A stretch of 5,911 bases of DNA from an uncultured Candidatus Saccharibacteria bacterium. GTDB lineage: Bacteria > Patescibacteriota > Saccharimonadia > Saccharimonadales > Saccharimonadaceae. Within the stretch, counting starts at the first letter, position 1. Each line of letters starts with the position of its first letter. The notes below the pieces were generated by a model. That model had not been told where the DNA came from. It did no database searches and saw nothing but the letters and a program-made list of their open reading frames with translations. A program made the position numbers and the translations under genes. Of the stretch, positions 1-4,397 are shown piece by piece. The stretch is from the NCBI GenBank assembly GCA_948945085.1, contig CARBGY010000019.1, forward strand, positions 1 through 5,911, given 5' to 3'.

Positions 1-49
1 CAAACACAAGCCATACAACCATTAACTTAGTGCAATATGTTTGTTTATC

Positions 50-826
50 CTACACATCCACTCCATAAAAAAATCCCCGGTCATACAACCGAGGATTCTC
101 CGAGGTTAAACTTCTAATACCCCCCCCAGTAACGTTTTTTGCCCGCATTTTTCCCAGAAAGTTCTTCCGGACCTCATCGTCCAAGTCTAAGACAAAATAA
201 TCTCTGCCCCAAGTCATTACATTGATCGACTCAGCCCTTCTGTCATTATTACTCTTTGATTCATAAAATAAAGACCTCTTCGGCCTCTTCAGCTGGTCCA
301 GATACCCGTTTGTTGATGTCCACCTTCTCTGCACTAAGACATGCGTCGCGTTCTCATCGTCATTCGTCGCCCGGAAAAATATATGGCCTCTCCTCGGAAC
401 GACCGTTCTTTTTAATCTCGGAGTCAATCTCACAGCCTCTTCTGCCTCCTGGACCAAACGGTAGTTCTCCTCCATAGGCAGCATTCTGCCAAGAACACAC
501 AACGTTGCATCTTTAACTTTAAACCAAATCGGCTCAAAGCCGGCCTCATCGATCAAAAACCATGTAGAAGTCTGCATCGGCCCCAACTGGCACATCACTT
601 CTCTTCCATCTCCGAGTCTTATCCTGATTTCCTCCGAATTCAGCATGCTCCCCGCCGCTCTTACTTCACCTGTCCTTCTCATCTTTCTATGACTCCTCTC
701 TTCCTTCAAAATAGCATCTAAAAACCTACGAATCTCTTCGCCCTCCTGAAACACCGCTCCGCTTCCGTAATCATGAGCCCCTTTGTACCCAGGTTTACGC
801 TCCATGATCCCCTCCATTACCATCAT
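50..826 (-). CDS. Hypothetical protein, 258 aa, charged, cytoplasmic-looking
   Basis: I do not recognise this protein. The start (ATG at 826-824) is supported by an AAGGAGAG Shine-Dalgarno at 840-833, with 8 nt between GGAG and the ATG. A second ATG follows at once, and others at codons 4 and 8 are worse placed. No signal peptide or membrane segment is visible. The first ~60 residues are hydrophilic and Arg/Lys/Glu-rich. Residues ~66-115 look beta-rich (IRIRLGDGREVMCQLG, then STWFLIDEAGFEPIWFKV). The C-terminal half carries basic clusters (RLKR 137-140, PRRG 144-147, RPKR 181-184), so nucleic-acid binding is possible but only inferred. It has its own promoter downstream of pnp. Oddity: the last ~25 codons follow a G8 run (127-120) and contain a terminator-like hairpin, so the true C-terminus may differ. 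A real gene is likely because of the promoter, ribosome binding site and long open frame. Confidence 0.75.
   Translation of the reverse strand: MMVMEGIMERKPGYKGAHDYGSGAVFQEGEEIRRFLDAILKEERSHRKMRRTGEVRAAGSMLNSEEIRIRLGDGREVMCQLGPMQTSTWFLIDEAGFEPIWFKVKDATLCVLGRMLPMEENYRLVQEAEEAVRLTPRLKRTVVPRRGHIFFRATNDDENATHVLVQRRWTSTNGYLDQLKRPKRSLFYESKSNNDRRAESINVMTWGRDYFVLDLDDEVRKNFLGKMRAKNVTGGGIRSLTSENPRLYDRGFFYGVDV
67..94 (-). terminator. Intrinsic terminator-like hairpin within the 3' end of the 258-aa gene
   Basis: On the minus strand, CCTCGGT (94-88) pairs with ACCGGGG (81-75): 7 bp including one G-U, with a 6-nt loop. After one A comes a run of seven Ts (73-67). This has the form of a rho-independent terminator. 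It lies before the in-frame stop codon at 52-50, inside codons for the last ~14 residues, which is unusual. Either termination overlaps the coding end, or the real stop is slightly upstream and the frame is altered by the G8 tract. Confidence 0.65.
115..127. repeat. Homopolymer tract TAATA-C8
   Basis: Eight consecutive Cs (120-127) follow TAATA on the plus strand; on the coding (minus) strand this is a G8 run encoding three glycines of the 258-aa protein (residues 234-236). Such tracts are prone to slippage and to sequencing indels. A near-identical element, TAATA-C9, lies at 4213-4226. Confidence 0.8.
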
Positions 827-1005
827 ATCTTTCTCTCCTTCATCTGAATTTTTTGAATCAACACAAAAACACTCAAAATCAAAAGTCTTACCTCACTTTT
901 AAAGTGCAAAACATGGCATAAGTGCAAAATTTACAGCACAAAAAACCAGTTCGGTTACTATAGCTACACTTCCCTCCTTCTTGCAACAGCTACAAAAACC
1001 TACTC
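827..1005 (-). promoter_or_regulatory. Long 5' leader of the 258-aa gene with repeated AGTGC elements
   Basis: This ~180-nt untranslated leader runs from the predicted transcription start to the ribosome binding site at 840-833. In plus-strand terms it contains a direct repeat AAGTGCAAAA at 902-911 and 920-929 (18-nt period), an inverted repeat CACTTT-T-AAAGTG at 894-906 that overlaps the first copy, and a GTGC...GCAC pairing that starts in the second copy. The arrangement could be a protein-binding operator set or a folding RNA element. No known riboswitch was recognised and no convincing coding frame is present. Confidence 0.4.
894..929. repeat. Direct repeat pair plus overlapping inverted repeat
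   Basis: AAGTGCAAAA occurs twice (902-911, 920-929), 18 nt apart start to start, and AAAGTG at 901-906 is also the right half of the palindrome CACTTT-T-AAAGTG (894-906). The cluster lies ~70-110 nt downstream of the predicted transcription start of the 258-aa gene. It would suit a roadblock-type operator or an RNA stem; its function is inferred only. Confidence 0.5.
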
Positions 1006-1011
1006 TCCCCC

Positions 1012-1040
1012 ATTGTAGCACACTTTACTAAAAAAGTCAA
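1012..1040 (-). promoter_or_regulatory. Sigma70-type promoter for the 258-aa gene
   Basis: On the minus strand, TTGACT (1040-1035) and TACAAT (1017-1012) are separated by exactly 17 nt. The spacer ends in TGC, giving an extended -10 (TGCTACAAT). Predicted transcription starts near 1005, within a G/A-rich run. The promoter lies ~40 nt past the pnp stop, so the 258-aa gene can be expressed independently of pnp. Both boxes are 5/6 matches to consensus, making this the best promoter in the window. The leader it produces is long, about 180 nt. Confidence 0.8.
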
Positions 1041-1077
1041 TACTATTTACGTATTTCCCACCCTTTTACAAGCGCAA

Positions 1078-3219
1078 TTACTGTTCAATCCCCTTCATCG
1101 TCAAAGACAATCTACCGCGATCGTCAATCGCCACAAGCTTCACCTTAACCTTTTGCCCCACCTTCAAGACATCTCCTACGTTCTCCACCCGCTTCTCACT
1201 AATCTGACTTACATGCAACATTCCGTCCACCCCAGGCAAAATCGTCACAAACGCCCCAAAATCCTTAATCGTCGCCACTGTTCCTTCATAAATCTTCCCC
1301 ACTTCTGGTTCCTCAACCAACCCCCGAATCCAAGTCACTGCCTTCTCAATCGCCTCGTTCTCCCCCGATACCGTCACCAACCCCGAGTCCTCAATATCCA
1401 CCATCGCTCCCGTTTCCGAGGTAATTTTATTGATCATCTCCCCGCCTTTACCAATAATCGCGCCAATCTTCTCCGGATTCACCATTAGCTTCTCAATTCT
1501 CGGCGCGTACACCGAAATCTCTTTCCTCGGTTCCGGGATTACTTCCAGCATATGTTTCAAAATAAACATCCGGCCCTCGTGCGACTGCTCAATAGCCTTC
1601 TCCAAAATTTCCACCGGCAACCCATGCACCTTCATATCCATTTGTAGCGCCGTCACCCCCTCAGTCGTACCAGTCACCTTAAAATCCATATCTCCCGCAA
1701 AGTCTTCCGCATCCATCAAATCCGTCAAGACATAAGGTGTTTCTCCGTCCATCATTAATCCCATCGCCACCCCCGACACCGGCCGCTTCAAAGGCACACC
1801 AGCATCCATCAATGCCATACAACTCGAACATGTCGCCGCCATACTCGTACTTCCATTCTGACTCATAATCTCCGTCACACTTCGAATCGCGTACGGAAAA
1901 TCCTCTTCACTCGGCAACATCGGCAAAATTGCCCTCTCCGCGAGATATCCGTGCCCAATTTCCCTTCTTCCTGGCGCCCCAATCCGACCCGGCTCTCCTA
2001 CCGTATAAGATGGTGCATTATAATGATGCATATAGCGCCGTTTCCCGTCCGTCACTTCCATCGTATCCACCACCTGCGCAAAAGACAACGGCGCCAATGT
2101 TACAATATTCATCGCCTGCGTTAATCCCCTCGTAAACAAGCTTGATCCGTGCACCCTCGGCAAAATCCCCACCTGTGATGACAAAGGCCTTACCTCCGTC
2201 AACTTTCGTCCGTCCGGCCTTATCCCTTCCTCAATAATCCCCCGTCGCACCTCTTTATGTACTGCTAAATCAAACGCCTGCTCATACTCACTCTGCATCT
2301 CCTCGGTATAGTTTTCAATCTTTTCTTCCTCAGTTTCTCCCTTCCCTAGCTGTGGCGCAAACTCCGCATTCATCTCCGCCTTCAACTCATCCACTGCCTT
2401 CTGACGCTCTAAGACATTACCACGTACCCTTTCACCCATATGCTTCTCACACCAAGCATCCACCACTCTCTGAATATCCACATCTGGTAAAACTAGCTCA
2501 TATTCCTGTGCAACTACTCCCACTTTCTCAACCAATTCTCGCTGTAAATCCAACATCGGTTGCACATTTTTCACCGCCCAATACATTGCCTCGACAATCA
2601 TTGCCTCTGGCACCTCATCCATCCCCGCCTCAACCATCATCACTTTTCCATCTTTACAAGCTACCACGAGATCCATCATGCTCTGTTCACGTTCTTCCGG
2701 ACTCAAAAATGCCTTAAATTCCCCGTTAATCCGTCCAATCCTTAACCCCGCTACCGGCCCATCAAACGGCGTTCCTGACAACATTAATGCGCTCGATGCT
2801 GCCAACATCGCCACCATATCTGGACGAAAACCCGGATCCATCGAAAGTACCGTCGTCACCACCTGTACTTCTTGTCTATATCCCTTCGGGAACAATGGTC
2901 GGATCGGTCGGTCAATCAATCGCCCAACCAAAATCGCTTCATCCGCCGGTTTTCCTTCCCGCTTTATAAATTTCGAACCAGAAATCTTCCCCGCCGCATA
3001 AAATTTTTCCTCATAATCCACCGATAATGGAAAGAAATCTTGTACTACTGGTTTTTTACCAACCACAACGCTCCCCAGCACCACCGTATCTCCATAAGTC
3101 ACTAAAACCGACGATGTACTCCTAAATCCAACTCGGTTCACCTCTAGCGTCAACTTTTTCCCAAAAAGTTCCGTCTCCACCTTTATCATCTGCTTGCCGC
3201 TTGGATTAATAATTTCCAT
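1078..3219 (-). CDS. pnp: Polynucleotide phosphorylase (PNPase)
   Basis: PNPase degrades RNA 3'-to-5' using phosphate, releasing nucleoside diphosphates, and can run in reverse to add tails; it works as a trimer in the cytoplasm. Domains in order: first RNase PH-like core ~13-145 (FGKKLTLEVNR; YGDTVVLGSVV; GSKFIKREGKP; RLIDRPIRPLFP), an alpha-helical linker ~245-325, second RNase PH core ~333-560, KH ~570-632 with the GKGG loop at 590-593, and S1 ~640-710 (GKIYEGTVATIKDFGAFV). Active-site elements are intact: RREIGHG 418-424, the phosphate-binding NGSTSMA 455-461, and the metal-binding acidic set in DAEDFAGDMDF, where D506 and D512 align with the E. coli catalytic pair. At 713 aa it has normal family length. 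The start is chosen for its AAAGGA Shine-Dalgarno at 3229-3224; Met11 is closer to where homology begins but has no clear ribosome site. rpsO, the common upstream neighbour, is absent; instead there is an own promoter and a long leader hairpin. Confidence 0.98.
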   Translation of the reverse strand: MEIINPSGKQMIKVETELFGKKLTLEVNRVGFRSTSSVLVTYGDTVVLGSVVVGKKPVVQDFFPLSVDYEEKFYAAGKISGSKFIKREGKPADEAILVGRLIDRPIRPLFPKGYRQEVQVVTTVLSMDPGFRPDMVAMLAASSALMLSGTPFDGPVAGLRIGRINGEFKAFLSPEEREQSMMDLVVACKDGKVMMVEAGMDEVPEAMIVEAMYWAVKNVQPMLDLQRELVEKVGVVAQEYELVLPDVDIQRVVDAWCEKHMGERVRGNVLERQKAVDELKAEMNAEFAPQLGKGETEEEKIENYTEEMQSEYEQAFDLAVHKEVRRGIIEEGIRPDGRKLTEVRPLSSQVGILPRVHGSSLFTRGLTQAMNIVTLAPLSFAQVVDTMEVTDGKRRYMHHYNAPSYTVGEPGRIGAPGRREIGHGYLAERAILPMLPSEEDFPYAIRSVTEIMSQNGSTSMAATCSSCMALMDAGVPLKRPVSGVAMGLMMDGETPYVLTDLMDAEDFAGDMDFKVTGTTEGVTALQMDMKVHGLPVEILEKAIEQSHEGRMFILKHMLEVIPEPRKEISVYAPRIEKLMVNPEKIGAIIGKGGEMINKITSETGAMVDIEDSGLVTVSGENEAIEKAVTWIRGLVEEPEVGKIYEGTVATIKDFGAFVTILPGVDGMLHVSQISEKRVENVGDVLKVGQKVKVKLVAIDDRGRLSLTMKGIEQ

Positions 3220-3230
3220 TTTTTCCTTTC

Positions 3231-3309
3231 TTGGGAAAACCTCAGATAACGAACCTTGAAACTAATTCAAGCTATCACTAATATCGTCCGTTATCTGCCG
3301 TCTTCCCAA
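3231..3309 (-). promoter_or_regulatory. Long stem-loop in the pnp leader, candidate autoregulatory element
   Basis: On the pnp mRNA, TTGGGAA (3309-3303) pairs with TTCCCAA (3237-3231), and CAGATAACG (3297-3289 read on the plus strand as CGTTATCTG) pairs perfectly over 9 bp with 3251-3243. The two stems are separated by symmetric 5-nt internal loops. A nested hairpin CTTGAA/TTCAAG (6 bp, 5-nt loop, 3255-3271) sits near the tip. The 3' arm ends two nucleotides before the AAAGGA ribosome site (3229-3224). In E. coli, a long pnp leader hairpin is cut by RNase III and the product is attacked by PNPase, giving autoregulation. The same logic here is inferred from position and shape, not sequence similarity. 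Confidence 0.7.
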
Positions 3310-3339
3310 ATCTTTAACATACTTAATCTATACACCTCA

Positions 3340-3348
3340 ATTATACCA
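3340..3348 (-). promoter_or_regulatory. Extended -10 promoter of pnp
   Basis: The minus strand reads TGGTATAAT, with a perfect TATAAT at 3345-3340 preceded by TG at the extended -10 position. I see no good -35 hexamer 16-18 nt upstream, which is tolerable for an extended -10 promoter. Transcription would begin near 3333, giving a leader of ~113 nt that contains the long stem-loop before pnp. Confidence 0.65.
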
Positions 3349-3437
3349 TGCCGTCTCTAGATTTCCCCTCTTGACTTTTTCCTAATTCCAGCATTCCTTA
3401 AAAATTGTCCCAATCCATGTACTTTTTCACAAAACTA

Positions 3438-3446
3438 TGCTATAAT
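3438..3446 (+). promoter_or_regulatory. Extended -10 promoter of the 241-aa gene
   Basis: TGCTATAAT is a perfect TATAAT (3441-3446) with the extended TG. No clear -35 box stands 16-18 nt upstream; TTGACT at 3371-3376 is too far away. Transcription would begin near 3453, giving a ~56-nt leader that starts almost directly with a hairpin. It is divergent from the pnp promoter, with the two -10 boxes ~95 nt apart. Confidence 0.65.
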
Positions 3447-3455
3447 AATTCAGCG

Positions 3456-3483
3456 GGAAGATTCTAACTATAAATTATCTTCC
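3456..3483 (+). promoter_or_regulatory. 5'-terminal hairpin in the leader of the 241-aa gene
   Basis: GGAAGAT (3456-3462) pairs with ATCTTCC (3477-3483) over 7 bp, with a 14-nt A/U-rich loop; a G-U pair (3455/3484) may extend it. It begins ~3 nt from the predicted transcription start and ends 12 nt before the Shine-Dalgarno. It could protect the mRNA 5' end or modulate initiation. It is not followed by a T-run, so it is not a terminator. Confidence 0.5.
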
Positions 3484-3508
3484 TAGTATCTTTCTAAAGG
3501 AGACATAA

Positions 3509-4234
3509 ATGACAAATTGTAAGTTACACCTGCCCAAACATCTATTTTCTGACAAGGTATGTCAAAAATACACCAACATTGATAATGCCGATATTGTATT
3601 TCAGGAACTATCAAATTATACCTATACCATTAACGATGTCGAAGTAACAGTGTCTACTTGTCGGCCCGAGATAATCATCGAGAAATTTCCAGTTAGCTTT
3701 ATCTCAAATCCGGATAATCCAGTTGAATACATTCTCAATGGGCATCAAAACCGGTTTCAGAGTCAGCATTTAACTCTGAACCAGTTACTATACCAGCCCA
3801 CCCTTAACGGCTTCGGCGAACTTGCTCGCACAGCGATCTACAAGTTCTTTCCGACCAGCTATTACGGAAAGCTACTTAACGCACGCATCGCCTATGTCTA
3901 TAGCCGTATTGGTGAACAATCAAAGGATAATAAATTTTGTCCAATTAAAATAACTTTCAGCGTACATCACGACGATCATAGCCGTCCAAATTGGATAGAT
4001 TGGCAAACCCCACAAGAAGCTCTTGAGGGGAAAGGTACCAAACAGGAAATTAAAGCCCTACGTAAGAAATGGATGAAAAATGGCTACCCCAGGTGCCATC
4101 CTGACACTTACTTAGCCCCCAGCCCTATCTTCGATGAGAAAATCATAGAGCAGCTCAGGACAGTTTACGCTCTCTTCTGTGCTAGGGACATCCGAGAATG
4201 GGCCAAATCCAGTAATACCCCCCCCCAATTATAA
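3509..4234 (+). CDS. Hypothetical protein, 241 aa
   Basis: I do not recognise this protein. The ATG at 3509 has a very good AAAGGAG Shine-Dalgarno at 3496-3502 with a 6-nt spacer, an extended -10 promoter at 3438-3446, and an intrinsic terminator ~110 nt past the stop, so it looks like a complete single-gene transcription unit. No signal peptide or transmembrane helix is visible. Six cysteines are spread out (4, 18, 51, 144, 196, 224) without a CxxC pair. A polar cluster H153-H-D-D-H157 could bind metal, but this is conjecture. Residues ~168-192 form a basic helical stretch (ALEGKGTKQEIKALRKKWMKN), and ~209-234 is another predicted helix. The last residues, NTPPQL, are encoded across a C9 tract; losing one C would add about 64 codons running through the terminator, which argues that the present frame is right. 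It diverges from pnp and converges on the surface-protein gene. Confidence 0.75.
   Translation: MTNCKLHLPKHLFSDKVCQKYTNIDNADIVFQELSNYTYTINDVEVTVSTCRPEIIIEKFPVSFISNPDNPVEYILNGHQNRFQSQHLTLNQLLYQPTLNGFGELARTAIYKFFPTSYYGKLLNARIAYVYSRIGEQSKDNKFCPIKITFSVHHDDHSRPNWIDWQTPQEALEGKGTKQEIKALRKKWMKNGYPRCHPDTYLAPSPIFDEKIIEQLRTVYALFCARDIREWAKSSNTPPQL
4213..4226. repeat. Homopolymer tract TAATA-C9
   Basis: Nine Cs (4218-4226) follow TAATA, within the last codons of the 241-aa gene (Asn-Thr-Pro-Pro-Gln). Gain of one C ends the protein almost at once at a nearby TAA; loss of one C opens ~64 more codons through the terminator. It matches the element at 115-127 (TAATA-C8-A). Confidence 0.8.
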
Positions 4235-4344
4235 AATAACAGTTGACATCACCACTTGCGAACCGATGGCGAGCATAAATCCAGTTCTACCAGAACTCGA
4301 TTCTACTCCATCACACCCATCGGCCGTCGCAGCTCTCCTTTTCG
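4235..4344 (+). other. Non-coding trailer with paired segments
   Basis: No convincing gene is present between the 241-aa stop and the terminator. The stretch shows a tight hairpin AGTTCT-acc-AGAACT (4283-4297), enclosed by the complementary 7-mers CCGATGG (4263-4269) and CCATCGG (4317-4323). A perfect TTGACA -35 hexamer lies at 4243-4248, but no TATAAT-like box stands 16-18 nt later (CATAAA at 4274 is 25 nt away). It may be a structured 3' UTR or, less likely, a small RNA ending at the terminator. Confidence 0.35.
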
Positions 4345-4380
4345 CCCTCCCCAGCACTATCGGGGAGGGTTTCTTATTTT
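4345..4380 (+). terminator. Rho-independent terminator of the 241-aa gene
   Basis: CCCTCCCC (4345-4352) pairs perfectly with GGGGAGGG (4362-4369) across a 9-nt loop, followed by the T-rich tract TTTCTTATTTT (4370-4380). It works in the rightward direction only: the opposite strand has no T-run after the stem. It stops rightward transcription 18 nt before the end of the convergent surface-protein gene, for which I see no equivalent leftward terminator. Confidence 0.9.
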
Positions 4381-4397
4381 CCAAACAAGTTCCCGGT

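Noticed and set aside
1..43. CAAACA/TGTTTG inverted repeat downstream of the 258-aa gene
   Set aside because: A 6-bp match over ~30 nt at the window edge is expected by chance.
940..960. Possible attenuator AACC-gaact-GGTT plus T-run in the leader of the 258-aa gene (minus)
   Set aside because: The stem is only 4 bp, too weak to call a terminator without comparative support.
860..990. Short Cys-rich open frame in the leader of the 258-aa gene
   Set aside because: It would need a TTG start without a Shine-Dalgarno; most likely chance.
1035..1060. Possible pnp terminator AATAC-loop-GTATT followed by Ts (minus)
   Set aside because: Five A/T-rich pairs are too weak, and the T-run belongs to the -35 region of the next promoter.
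1153..3001. Several plus-strand open frames opposite pnp
   Set aside because: They are low-complexity, Pro/Ser/His-rich shadows of a clearly real pnp gene, without ribosome sites or promoters.
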